Assembly: GCA_040902745.1 (NCBI GenBank)
Contig: JBBDWR010000013.1
Span: forward strand, 62,001-126,000
Length of the DNA: 64,000 bases
Origin: JBBDWR01 sp040902745
GTDB lineage: Bacteria > Actinomycetota > UBA4738 > HRBIN12
Direction of reading: 5' to 3'
Under the pieces are notes generated by a model. The model had not been told where the DNA came from. It worked only from the letters and a program-made list of their open reading frames with translations, and did not search any database. Made by a program: the position numbers and the translations under genes. How positions within the stretch are numbered: the first letter of the stretch is position 1; the number at the start of each line of letters is the position of its first letter. Of the stretch, positions 24,318-32,350 are shown piece after piece.

Positions 24318-25505
24318 ATGGACACCCGCGATCGCCCGGCCTTCCAGAGTTCCGCCGTCACCTCGATGGTGCGCGGCGGGGGTCTCGATGTCGAGGTGGT
24401 TCCGGGGAGCATGAACACCGAGGAGATGATCCTCAACATCGGGCCGCAGCACCCGTCCACCCACGGTGTGCTCCGCGTCGTCCTCGAGCTTGATGGCGAG
24501 GTCATCACGCATGCCGAACCGGTGATCGGGTACATGCACCGCGCCGCCGAGAAGCTCGCCGAGCATCGCGACGCCCGCCAGGTGCTCGTGTTGATGAACC
24601 GCCACGATTGGATCAGTGCGTTCAACAACGAGCTGGGCTGGACGATCGCGGTGGAACGGCTCGCGGATATCGAAGTGCCCGATCGCGCGCAGTGGATCCG
24701 CACGATGTTCGCGGAATGGAACCGGATCTTGAACCACCTGATGTTCACCGGCTCCTACCCGCTCGAACTCGGTGCGATGACCCCGATCTTCTACGCGTTC
24801 CGAGAGCGAGAGATGATCCAGGATCTGCTGGAGTCCGCAACGGGCGCTCGCATGCATCACTCTTTCTGCCGGGTCGGCGGTCTCAAGGACGACCTCCCTC
24901 TGGGATTCCTGAAGCGCTCCGCCGAAGCGGTCGTCGAGGTGCGTAAGCGCATGGCCGAGTTCGAGAACCTGATCATGGGCAACGAGATCATCTACGCGCG
25001 CACCCGGGGGGTCGGGGTGTTGCCGCCGGAGACGGCGGTCGCCTACGGCTGTTCCGGCCCGGTTTTGCACGCGTCGGGCGTTCCGATGGACCCGCGCAAG
25101 GACGACCCCTACGAGAAGTACGGCGAGGTCGAATTCGAGATCCCCGTCGGCAAGGACGGCGACTGCTACGACCGTCTGTGGGTCCTCGTCGAGCGCATCA
25201 AGCAGAGCTGCAACATCATCGAGCAGTGCATGGACAAGCTCCCGCCCGGCCCATTCCGGGCGGCCAAGCTGCCGAAGACGCTGAAGATGGACGGAGAGAT
25301 CTACGTACGCACCGAGAACCCGCTCGGTCTCATGGGCTACTACCTCGTCGGGGACGGAGGTACGCAGCCCTATCGATTGAAGATGCGGACGTCGTCGTTC
25401 AGCAACGTCTCGGTGCTGCCCGCGATGTTGCCGGGCACGCTGGTTCCCGATCTGGTCGCGATCCTCGGTTCGATCTTCTTCGTCGTCGGCGACGTCGACC
25501 GCTAG
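24318..25505 (+). CDS. nuoD: NADH-quinone oxidoreductase subunit D (orphan NuoD)
   Basis: The 395-residue protein is the 49-kDa-type subunit of complex I: MILNIGPQHPSTHGVLRVV, EPVIGYMHRAAEKLAE, NRILNHLMF, MHHSFCRVGGLKDDLP, YCSGP-like YGCSGPVL, and the quinone-site end region SSFSNVSVLPAML. It belongs on the inner membrane face, in the peripheral arm. ATG 24318 is preferred over 24267 because homology starts later. The striking point is that no other nuo gene is near: the neighbours are DUF664 and a truncated sialidase-like gene. It may be a second copy, or complex I genes are scattered in this genome. Confidence 0.92.
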   Translation: MDTRDRPAFQSSAVTSMVRGGGLDVEVVPGSMNTEEMILNIGPQHPSTHGVLRVVLELDGEVITHAEPVIGYMHRAAEKLAEHRDARQVLVLMNRHDWISAFNNELGWTIAVERLADIEVPDRAQWIRTMFAEWNRILNHLMFTGSYPLELGAMTPIFYAFREREMIQDLLESATGARMHHSFCRVGGLKDDLPLGFLKRSAEAVVEVRKRMAEFENLIMGNEIIYARTRGVGVLPPETAVAYGCSGPVLHASGVPMDPRKDDPYEKYGEVEFEIPVGKDGDCYDRLWVLVERIKQSCNIIEQCMDKLPPGPFRAAKLPKTLKMDGEIYVRTENPLGLMGYYLVGDGGTQPYRLKMRTSSFSNVSVLPAMLPGTLVPDLVAILGSIFFVVGDVDR

Positions 25506-25506
25506 G

Positions 25507-26385
25507 TCACGGCGACCGGTTGAGCCAGCTGCCTCCGGGTCCGTAGTAGCTGGATGCTTCACCCCAGATCGCGAGGGTCGCCCCGTCGCTCGCGATCGTG
25601 ATTTCCCCGTGGTCACCGTATGCCTCCTGGAAACCGCGTCGGTTCTTGTAGACGGCTCCCGAGATCGCGTCGGAAAGCCGCTTGGCCGGTCCCCAGGTGA
25701 GCCCCCCATCGAGCGATCGTCTGAACCAGACGTTCAATCTGCCGGTGCGTGTGTCCATCCACCACAGCCGGATGTCGCCCGACCCGGTCCCGGCGGCTGC
25801 CGGGGAGATCGCATTGGCGCGCTTCGGAGACAACCGGAGCCGGGGCGACCAGGTCTGCCCGCTGTCGGTCGAGGACCTCACGAACTGGCGCTGTCGTCCC
25901 TCCCGCACGACGGGTCCCACGAAGGCCATTACGAGAGTCCCGTCGTCGTCCATCGCGATAGCGGGAACCGAGGCGTAGTAGCCGTCGTAGCAGCCCCTCG
26001 AGGTGCAGTCGGGTTGCTTGCGGACCGTGTCGACCAGCACCGGGTCCCACGTGGCACCCGAGTCGGTCGACACCACCGCGAAGACATCGATCGTTCCGGA
26101 GTAGTTCTGGTTGTAACTCGTTTGCGCGAAGACGACCAACCCGTCATCGTTCGCCCAGCCGGCGCCGGCGAAGAAGTACCGCTCGCTGTCCACGATCTTC
26201 TCCGTGTCGAAGGTGTCCCCCCCGTCGTGAGACTGGAACATGCAGCTGTCGCCGCTGGTTGGCCCGTTGAAGGCGATGTAGACGTCCTGGCCGTCGGGGG
26301 ATACGGCGCGGGTACTGGAAGAGGTGGCGGTGGTCGAAGGGGCCGGAGCGATCATGACGTTCCGACGGGTGCTCCTGCCGATCAT
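25507..26385 (-). CDS. Sialidase/BNR-repeat-like protein, 5'-truncated
   Basis: A 292-residue beta-propeller-type sequence with at least four Asp-box (BNR) motifs: SHDGGDTF, STDSGATW, STDSGQTW and SLDGGLTW. Such proteins are usually secreted and begin with a signal peptide and more repeats. Here the frame opens abruptly (MIGRSTRRNVM) with no signal peptide, and the DNA immediately upstream codes, on the other strand, for a truncated ABC permease. The gene therefore looks broken at a rearrangement point near 26340-26390. What remains encodes roughly half of a propeller. Function, if any, is unknown. It converges with nuoD. Confidence 0.6.
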   Translation of the reverse strand: MIGRSTRRNVMIAPAPSTTATSSSTRAVSPDGQDVYIAFNGPTSGDSCMFQSHDGGDTFDTEKIVDSERYFFAGAGWANDDGLVVFAQTSYNQNYSGTIDVFAVVSTDSGATWDPVLVDTVRKQPDCTSRGCYDGYYASVPAIAMDDDGTLVMAFVGPVVREGRQRQFVRSSTDSGQTWSPRLRLSPKRANAISPAAAGTGSGDIRLWWMDTRTGRLNVWFRRSLDGGLTWGPAKRLSDAISGAVYKNRRGFQEAYGDHGEITIASDGATLAIWGEASSYYGPGGSWLNRSP

Positions 26386-26389
26386 GCTG

Positions 26390-26652
26390 CCTGCCTGGCG
26401 CTGCTGGCGATCCGTGACACGGTCTGGAGTTTCCAGGCCACGTTCGTCCCCGCCCTGCTCGTCACCGACGGCGACCCTCCGCCGTACTCGACGACGACGC
26501 TGCCCCTGTTCGCGTATCGGGGCGCGTTCGAGTACCTGCGCTACGGCTACGCAGCCGCTGTCTCAGTCGTGATGTTCGTGCTTACCGGCGCTGTTGTGTG
26601 GTTGGAGATCCGGGTTGTGGCGCGATGGCGGCGAGCCCTGCGCTGGTCCTAG
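26390..26652 (+). pseudogene. C-terminal remnant of a sugar ABC transporter permease
   Basis: This frame encodes about 87 residues that match the last part of MalF/UgpA-type permeases: WSFQATFVPALLVTDGDPP, TTTLPLFAYRGAFEYLRYGY, then a final membrane helix (VSVVMFVLTGAVVWLEIRVV) and a basic tail. The upstream two thirds of such a gene, including the EAA loop, are missing, and no start codon or partner genes are present. It is a decayed fragment joined to the truncated BNR gene. Its stop codon overlaps that of the next, convergent gene. Confidence 0.7.
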
Positions 26653-27722
26653 GCAAGTGCCTCCGTGAGCCAGTCGGGCTCCGGGAGTTCCGGGGTCGCC
26701 AGCACCAGCCACCGCAGCCGGCCGAGCGCGGCCGGGTCGGCCAGCAAAGTGGCACGACTGCGACCGCTCCACATGCGCACGGCCTCCAGGCCTGCTCGCT
26801 CGTCGAGGAGTTCACCCTGTCGCTCGAGTTGGCCGCGCGTCCACGTTTCGAAGCCGAGGGCGAGCAGCGCCGCGTGCTGGGACGGCGCGCCTAGTACCTC
26901 GAGGCCGCGCTCCTGTGCGCGGTGCGCGACCGCGCCGAGGTCGACTCCCGCCGTGATGTCGGCGCTGCCCGGATCGACGAGGACATCCTCGACTACGCGC
27001 TGGCCCCGGTACCCGTGGACGGCGCCCGCGGGTCCGCGCATCGCGCCGTAGTCGATCAGCACCGCGTAGCCGCGGGTGAGGCAGGCCGCGAGGTCATCGA
27101 TGAACGCGAGGGCTCCGCTGGGAAACGCAAACTCGTTCCCCGGCTCGATCCCCTCCGGGAGGACGCCCTCCAACTCGCCCGACGCCGGGCGTTCCCGCTC
27201 GACGAGCAGATCCTGCGCGATGTCGATCACGATCTCCGCCGGCCCCTCGTCGCTCATGCGCACGCGCCGGAACGGGAGGTTGTCCAAAAGCTCGTTCGCG
27301 AGCAGCACGCCCTCGATCGGCGCGAGCTTCTCGAGGCGATCGACCACGAGCATGCCGCGGGCGGAGAGAGCGTCGCGAGCACCCTGGCTGCGTTCGACCG
27401 CTGCGTAGTCGACGGGACGCTCGTCGAGCGCGTCCAGGAGTCCGGACGCGAGGGTGCCGTCTCCGGCGCCGACTTCGACGATCCGCAACGGGTCCGGGTC
27501 GCCGAGGCCCGAGTGCAGTTGGCGTAGCGCATCGGCGAGCAGTTCGGCGAACACGGGATGAACATGCGAGCTGGTCACGAACGCCGCGTCGTCCCCCGCG
27601 CCGATCGGCGGGAGCTCATAGAAGCCCCCCGGACCGTAGAGAGCGAGCTCCATGAATCGGTCGAAGCTCATCGGTCCGCGCCGCTCGATCTCGCTTCGGA
27701 TCGCTCGCTCGGGCTCCTGCAT
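26649..27722 (-). CDS. SAM-dependent methyltransferase, MidA (DUF185) family
   Basis: A 357-residue protein resembling MidA/NDUFAF7: RRGPMSFDRFMELALYGPGG at the start, HPVFAELLADAL, the SAM-binding VEVGAGDGTLASGLL, LLANELLDNLPF and an IDYG segment. In eukaryotes the homologue methylates an arginine of the complex I subunit NDUFS2, the NuoD homologue. The lone nuoD gene 1.1 kb away makes a functional link attractive but unproven. I use ATG 27722 (MQEPERAIRSEI), 13 nt after the upstream GNAT gene. Confidence 0.85.
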   Translation of the reverse strand: MQEPERAIRSEIERRGPMSFDRFMELALYGPGGFYELPPIGAGDDAAFVTSSHVHPVFAELLADALRQLHSGLGDPDPLRIVEVGAGDGTLASGLLDALDERPVDYAAVERSQGARDALSARGMLVVDRLEKLAPIEGVLLANELLDNLPFRRVRMSDEGPAEIVIDIAQDLLVERERPASGELEGVLPEGIEPGNEFAFPSGALAFIDDLAACLTRGYAVLIDYGAMRGPAGAVHGYRGQRVVEDVLVDPGSADITAGVDLGAVAHRAQERGLEVLGAPSQHAALLALGFETWTRGQLERQGELLDERAGLEAVRMWSGRSRATLLADPAALGRLRWLVLATPELPEPDWLTEALA

Positions 27723-27735
27723 GTGCCGCAGCAGG

Positions 27736-28230
27736 CTAGGGCATTTCTTCTCTACCTGCGACGTCCTGTCCAGGCGAGCGGAGTCGGAGGCCGAGCAGGA
27801 CTTCGTCGCCGAAGACGATCTCACCGGTGCGTTCGAAGCCGTACCGCTCGTAGAAGGGGATCGGGCTCCCATCGCCCTCGCCTGCGCTCACCCAGAGCAC
27901 CTCGACCCCGGGTCGCTCCCGGAAGTACGCAACGACGAGGTCGAGCGTGGCCGTGCCGAAGCCGCAGTGCTGGTGGCGCTCGTCGATCAGAAGCTTCCAG
28001 AGGTAGTGCGGTCGGTACTCGGGGCTGGCGACCTCGTCGCTGATCATCACGAAGCCGACCGGTGTCTCGCCGGCATAGACCGCCCAGTACACGGCACGGC
28101 CGTCCGGCTCATCGGCCGCCTCTTGCATCGACTCGGCAACATTGCTGACGAACTGCTCCTGAGCCGGCGCCACGCGCAGCGCACGCACCACCTTGCGGTT
28201 CGAATCGTCGATCAGACGCAGCGAGACCAT
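27736..28230 (-). CDS. GNAT-family N-acetyltransferase
   Basis: The 164-residue protein carries the GNAT acetyl-CoA loop region (LLIDERHQHCGFGTATLDLV, where Q/R-x-x-G-x-G/A is partly degenerate) and the C-terminal PFYERYGFERTG segment. The sequence resembles the spermidine/polyamine acetyltransferase-like group (YWAVYAGETPVGFVMI, YLWKLLIDERHQ). The acceptor cannot be fixed. ATG 28230 is 7 nt after a TAGTGT box, consistent with a leaderless transcript. It is probably co-transcribed with the MidA-like gene downstream. Confidence 0.87.
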   Translation of the reverse strand: MVSLRLIDDSNRKVVRALRVAPAQEQFVSNVAESMQEAADEPDGRAVYWAVYAGETPVGFVMISDEVASPEYRPHYLWKLLIDERHQHCGFGTATLDLVVAYFRERPGVEVLWVSAGEGDGSPIPFYERYGFERTGEIVFGDEVLLGLRLRSPGQDVAGREEMP

Positions 28231-28289
28231 GTTCGGCACACTACCGGGCGGCCCCTCACCACGCTCCACAGCCTGGGAGAATCCTCGCC

Positions 28290-29000
28290 GTGGAGACGGG
28301 ATCGACGATCCGGCGGGCGGCGACGCTGATCGCGGCGCGTGACGGCGCGGAAGGTGGGACCGAGGTCCTCGTTCTGCGGCGTTCCGACACGAGCAGATTC
28401 CTTCCCGGCTACGTCGTGTTCCCGGGCGGAGCCGTCGACGCGGCCGACGACGCGCTGGCCGAGAGGGTATTCGGCGATGCCTCGCAGGCGCCCCGCGCCG
28501 CGGCGATCCGAGAGTTGATCGAAGAAACGGGGCTCGCGGTGACCGCGCGAGGGCTGGAACCTGTGGTTGCGGGAGGTGACGCGGCGGCGATCGCCGCGGT
28601 CGCCCAGGCGCCGCCGTCCATCAGCGCCCTGCGGCAGGTCGCGCACTGGATCGCGCCCGAAAACGTGCCCGTTCGATTCGATGCTCGGTACTTCGCGGTC
28701 GCGGCGAGCCGCGGCGTCGAGCCGGTCGCCGATGCAGTCGAAGCCGCCGCGGCCTGGTGGGCCGATCCCCGCGAGCTATTGGCGCGGTGGTCACGCGATG
28801 AAGAGAGGTTGTACTGGCCGACGATGAAGACCGTCGAGGCGTTCGCGGCCTGCACGAGCGTGCCGGAACTGCTGGCCCTGCAGATCCCCGACAACGAGCC
28901 CGAACCGGGGGACGAGGAATCGATGCCGCGTTCGACGTTCTACCAATCCGACGAGGAGTGGGAGCAGGCGCGGCGCGCAGCATCCCGAGGCGAGGGGTGA
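28290..29000 (+). CDS. NUDIX hydrolase
   Basis: A 236-residue NUDIX protein. The box is split by an insertion: GGAVDAADD, then APRAAAIRELIEETGL (REx2EExGL). This form is typical of the NUDT7/NUDT19-like CoA or nucleoside-diphosphate hydrolases. It starts at GTG 28290 and ends overlapping the next gene by 4 nt, so the two are translated together. The substrate is not known; the DEESMPRSTFY tail is unassigned. Confidence 0.88.
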   Translation: METGSTIRRAATLIAARDGAEGGTEVLVLRRSDTSRFLPGYVVFPGGAVDAADDALAERVFGDASQAPRAAAIRELIEETGLAVTARGLEPVVAGGDAAAIAAVAQAPPSISALRQVAHWIAPENVPVRFDARYFAVAASRGVEPVADAVEAAAAWWADPRELLARWSRDEERLYWPTMKTVEAFAACTSVPELLALQIPDNEPEPGDEESMPRSTFYQSDEEWEQARRAASRGEG

Positions 29001-29875
29001 GCGGCGTGCGGATCGTGCGCGTTCTCGCCCCGAACGCCGACGTATACACGCTCGAGGGGACCAATACCTACGTGGTCGGCGCCGACCCGGCGATCGTGAT
29101 CGACCCCGGGCCCGATGACGAGGGGCACCTTGTGGAGGTCCGTCGCGAAGCCGGAACGATCGGTGCGATCGTCCTGACCCACCAGCATCCGGACCATGCG
29201 CCGGGAGCCGCGCCGCTCGTGGCGGCCACCGGCGCGCCTCTGTACGCCTTCCGCCCACCCGAGGGAGGCGAGGCGCTGCGGGACGGCCAGGTCGTGCGTG
29301 CCGGCAAGGTGCAGCTGACCGCTGTCCACACACCCGGTCATACGCCCGACCACATCGTGCTGTTGCTCGAGGCCGAGCGGGTGCTGTTCACCGGCGATGC
29401 CGTTCTCGGGCGAGGGACAAGCCTGATCGATCCTCCCGAGGGGGATCTGACCGCCTACCTTCGCTCGCTACACCGGATGCGCGATCTGGCACCGCGAACG
29501 ATCTACCCAGGCCACGGTCCGATCGTGCTTGATGGTACCGGCAAGCTCGACGAGTACCTCGCGCACCGGCAGGAGCGCGAGCAGCAGATCATCTCGGCGC
29601 TCGGCGACGGTTCGCGGAGCATCTCCGAACTGGTCGACGCGATCTACGACGACTACCCCGACGCCGTGAAGCCGCTCGCCGCGCGATCGGTTCTGGCGCA
29701 CCTACTCAAGCTGGAAGGGGATGGACGTGCGGGTCACATCGGGCACGGCGACGACGCCCGGTATGAGCTGCTGGAGCAGCGCGCGTGCGAGCGGTGCGGC
29801 CGACCCGTTACGGGTCGAGCCAAGCTGTGCGAGCGATGCCAGCTGACGGCGCTGCAGGAGGGACCAGCAGAGTAG
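28997..29875 (+). CDS. MBL-fold metallo-hydrolase (LACTB2-like) with C-terminal zinc ribbon
   Basis: The 292-residue protein has a metallo-beta-lactamase core: IDPGPDDEG, LTHQHPDHAPG (H-x-H-x-D-H), HTPGHTPDH, FTGDAVLG and YPGHGP. A winged-helix-like C-terminal segment follows, and a short zinc-ribbon-like tail CERCGRPV...CERC (residues about 264-281) that standard LACTB2 proteins lack. LACTB2-type enzymes act as endoribonucleases or thioester hydrolases. GTG 28997 overlaps the NUDIX stop (GTGA). The coupled pair could act on the same nucleotide- or CoA-linked metabolite. Confidence 0.87.
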   Translation: MSGVRIVRVLAPNADVYTLEGTNTYVVGADPAIVIDPGPDDEGHLVEVRREAGTIGAIVLTHQHPDHAPGAAPLVAATGAPLYAFRPPEGGEALRDGQVVRAGKVQLTAVHTPGHTPDHIVLLLEAERVLFTGDAVLGRGTSLIDPPEGDLTAYLRSLHRMRDLAPRTIYPGHGPIVLDGTGKLDEYLAHRQEREQQIISALGDGSRSISELVDAIYDDYPDAVKPLAARSVLAHLLKLEGDGRAGHIGHGDDARYELLEQRACERCGRPVTGRAKLCERCQLTALQEGPAE

Positions 29876-29882
29876 AGCCTTC

Positions 29883-30629
29883 TCAGTTGAGTCTCTCCCA
29901 CACGGACACATGCCCAGTGCTCTCGTCGGTGAAGGGCGATCGGTCCCAGCCGCCCCACCGATGCCGCAACCGCAACCCGGCCAGCTGCGCCATCAGATCG
30001 AGCTCGGACGGCCACGCGTAGCGGAGCTTGACCGGATACAACGTGCTCCCGCTCGCGCGGACGACGATGTGCATCGAATCGACCCGCTGTTCGGCAGGAT
30101 GGTGGACGCTGTGATCGAGGATCACGTGATCGGTTCCCACCTCTCCGGTCTCCGTCCGTTGTCCGCGGTCGAATCGCGTGAGGTCGGGAACGAACGCCTC
30201 CAGGACGAAGACACCAGCGGGTCGCAATCGCTGCGCAACGTTTCCGAAACAGCGCACCTGATCTTGTTGGGTGAGCAGGGAGAGCAGGGTATTGAAGACG
30301 ACGTAGACCAAGGAGAACTCTCCCTCGACCGCGACGTCGGCGAAGTCACCGATCGACACAGGGATGTCGCCACCACCCGGCTTGGCGCGGAGCTTGTTCA
30401 CCATCGGCTCGGAGGCGTCGATCCCGTGTACGGGGACGCCCTTGGCGACGAGCGGCAATGCCACGCGGCCGGTCCCGATCCCCAGCTCCAGCGCCGGGCC
30501 GCCGTTCGCGAGCTCGGCGAGGACGCCGGCGGTGGTCTGGGGGTCGGAGAGCCGGGTGGTGCCGTACCAGGTGTCGTAGACGTCGGCGATGCGGTCGCCG
30601 TAGGTGGCTGCGCCGTAGTCGTCATCCAT
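29883..30629 (-). CDS. Class I SAM-dependent methyltransferase
   Basis: A 248-residue protein with the SAM-binding signature ALELGIGTGRVALPL (motif I), GIDASEPM (acidic end of strand 2) and FSLVYVVFNTLLSLLTQQDQ (motif IV region). It resembles small-molecule methyltransferases with the 'DVYDTWY' start; the substrate is unknown. I use ATG 30629 (MDDDYGAATYG); an ATG 15 nt upstream is also possible. It is convergent with the MBL gene (7 nt apart). Confidence 0.85.
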   Translation of the reverse strand: MDDDYGAATYGDRIADVYDTWYGTTRLSDPQTTAGVLAELANGGPALELGIGTGRVALPLVAKGVPVHGIDASEPMVNKLRAKPGGGDIPVSIGDFADVAVEGEFSLVYVVFNTLLSLLTQQDQVRCFGNVAQRLRPAGVFVLEAFVPDLTRFDRGQRTETGEVGTDHVILDHSVHHPAEQRVDSMHIVVRASGSTLYPVKLRYAWPSELDLMAQLAGLRLRHRWGGWDRSPFTDESTGHVSVWERLN

Positions 30630-30660
30630 GTCGGCACCCAACACCGGCCGGAGCGTGGGG

Positions 30661-31320
30661 TCAAGCGCGGGTCACCGTATCGAGGACGTCGCGCGAGACG
30701 ACGAAACGGCGCGCGTCGATGCGGATGTCACCGCGAGCGACCAGCGGCACCAGCGCGCGGTTGGTGGTCTCGCGGGTAGCACCCACCATCGAGCCCAACT
30801 GCTCCTGCGTGATGAGGACCTCCACCCGGACCCCTCCGGGAACGGGACGGCCGTGCCGTCGCGCGAGGTCGCAGAGCCGCCGGAGCACTCGCTCACCGAC
30901 GTCGAACCGTGTGAGCTCGTCCAATCGAAGCTGCGCGCGATCGATCCTCCGTTGGAGTGCGCGAATGAGTGCCCACGCCGTGTCCGGATGCCGCTGCAGT
31001 AGCAGATCGAAACCTCGAGTGTCGAGCGAGACGACCACGGCTCGTGAGACGGCACGGATCGATGTGAGCGCCGGACCGGGGAACAGGCTGCCACCGATGT
31101 CGCCCGGGCCGAGCAGGTCGTGCACGAACCAAGCACCCTCGGGCGAGACGGTGGCCTCACGGAGCACACCCGTGCGGACCAGGAACAGGCCCCCGCCGCT
31201 GGTGCCCTGCTGGAGGAGGCAGACACCGCGATCGACCCGCCGCTCGGTGCCGGCCCGGGAGGGCAGACGGAATCCGAGTGAGCGGTTGAGGGGGAGCGGC
31301 TGCATGGAGGGATGCCCCAT
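30661..31320 (-). CDS. Crp/Fnr-family transcriptional regulator
   Basis: The product (219 residues from ATG 31320, which has GGAG nearby) has a cyclic-nucleotide-binding-type beta-roll (QQGTSGGGLFLVRTGVLREA, LLGPGDIGGSLFP) and a C-terminal winged helix (ITQEQLGSMVGATRETTNRA). The phosphate-binding segment lacks the Arg-Ser/Thr signature of cAMP binders, and there is no Fnr-like cysteine cluster, so the effector is unknown. Its neighbour is a stand-alone cyclic-nucleotide domain, divergently transcribed 193 nt away. Confidence 0.87.
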   Translation of the reverse strand: MGHPSMQPLPLNRSLGFRLPSRAGTERRVDRGVCLLQQGTSGGGLFLVRTGVLREATVSPEGAWFVHDLLGPGDIGGSLFPGPALTSIRAVSRAVVVSLDTRGFDLLLQRHPDTAWALIRALQRRIDRAQLRLDELTRFDVGERVLRRLCDLARRHGRPVPGGVRVEVLITQEQLGSMVGATRETTNRALVPLVARGDIRIDARRFVVSRDVLDTVTRA

Positions 31321-31513
31321 GGAACGCTCCGATGACGGGTGCTGCCGGATCGGCTCGACGGTTCGGCGCAACCCTAGTCCCAGCCACCGACACTCCGTCC
31401 GTGCCGGACCCGGGCGGCCGGTCGGCAGGGCGGGGTAGGCTTCGGTCGTCCGGAGCGGGTCGCAAGGACGAGCTTCGTCGAAGCCGTGCCCGGGGTGCTC
31501 CGAGGGAGGAACG

Positions 31514-31933
31514 ATGGCGAACCGAGGACTCGTAGTGCTGGAGCGAGTGCGGCTCTTCGAGGGCCTGTCGAAGCGTCAGCTCAAGAAGATCTACGACGCG
31601 GCCGGGGAGGTCCGCTATATGGAGGGCGTCTCGATCGTGAAGCAGGGTGAGCCGGGCGACGCGTTCTACGTGATCCTCGAGGGACAGGCGAAAGTCACCA
31701 AGGGCGGGCGGACGATCAACCGGCTGGTGCCCGGTGAGTACTTCGGAGAGATCTCTCTGCTCGATGGCGGCAAGCGCTCGGCGTCGGTGATGTCGGAGAC
31801 GCCCATGGTCATGGTCGAGGTCAAACAGCGAGCGTTCCACAAACTGATCCGCGAAGACCCCACGGTCGCGAGGAGGCTGATGGAGTCATTGGCCAGGCGA
31901 CTGCGCGCGATCGAGCGATCGCTCCACGACTGA
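31514..31933 (+). CDS. Stand-alone cyclic nucleotide-binding domain protein
   Basis: The 139-residue protein is a single CNB domain: LFEGLSKRQLKKIYDAAGEV, IVKQGEPGDAFYVILEGQAK, and the phosphate-binding cassette PGEYFGEISLLDGGKRSASV, which keeps Gly-Glu and the Arg-x-x-x that bind cyclic nucleotide. No output domain is attached, so it must act through another protein. ATG 31514 follows gggaggaacg. The divergent Crp/Fnr regulator next door is an obvious candidate partner, but this is inference. Confidence 0.85.
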   Translation: MANRGLVVLERVRLFEGLSKRQLKKIYDAAGEVRYMEGVSIVKQGEPGDAFYVILEGQAKVTKGGRTINRLVPGEYFGEISLLDGGKRSASVMSETPMVMVEVKQRAFHKLIREDPTVARRLMESLARRLRAIERSLHD

Positions 31934-31954
31934 CCATCCTGGGGTCTGCCGACG

Positions 31955-32344
31955 ATGCGCATCGAGTTCGCACGCCGCTCCGATCCTGCCGATGGAGATG
32001 CTCCTGCGCAGCCGCCCACCCTCGGCACGGCCGTGTGGACCGATCACGGTGTGGAACTTGAGGGCAACGACGACGACGCTCGCGGGGCACTGGAGAGGAT
32101 CTTCCGACCGACCCCGGTGGCTACCGATGACGGTTCATATCGCCGGTTCGGTACGCACGGGGACGCCGTGCTTCAGCCAGGCACCTTCGAGTGGTTCCGC
32201 GCCGCAGCGTTCACCCGTGCACCGACCGAGAACCTCGCGGCGCGCATGGTTCCTGCGGTCAAGGACGGCGCCGGGTGGGATCCCGCCGCCCAGTACCGGA
32301 CGTTCGAGGACGTGGTCGAGCGACTCGAGTCGCCGAGGGGCTGA
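31955..32344 (+). CDS. Conserved-type hypothetical protein, 129 residues
   Basis: I do not recognise a family. The protein is acidic, with no membrane segment; it has a small beta-rich first half (TAVWTDHGVELEGNDDDARG) and a short helical end. ATG 31955 lies 22 nt after the CNB-domain gene, so co-transcription is likely. Codon use matches its neighbours, which supports it being a real gene. Confidence 0.6.
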   Translation: MRIEFARRSDPADGDAPAQPPTLGTAVWTDHGVELEGNDDDARGALERIFRPTPVATDDGSYRRFGTHGDAVLQPGTFEWFRAAAFTRAPTENLAARMVPAVKDGAGWDPAAQYRTFEDVVERLESPRG

Positions 32345-32350
32345 CGCTCG

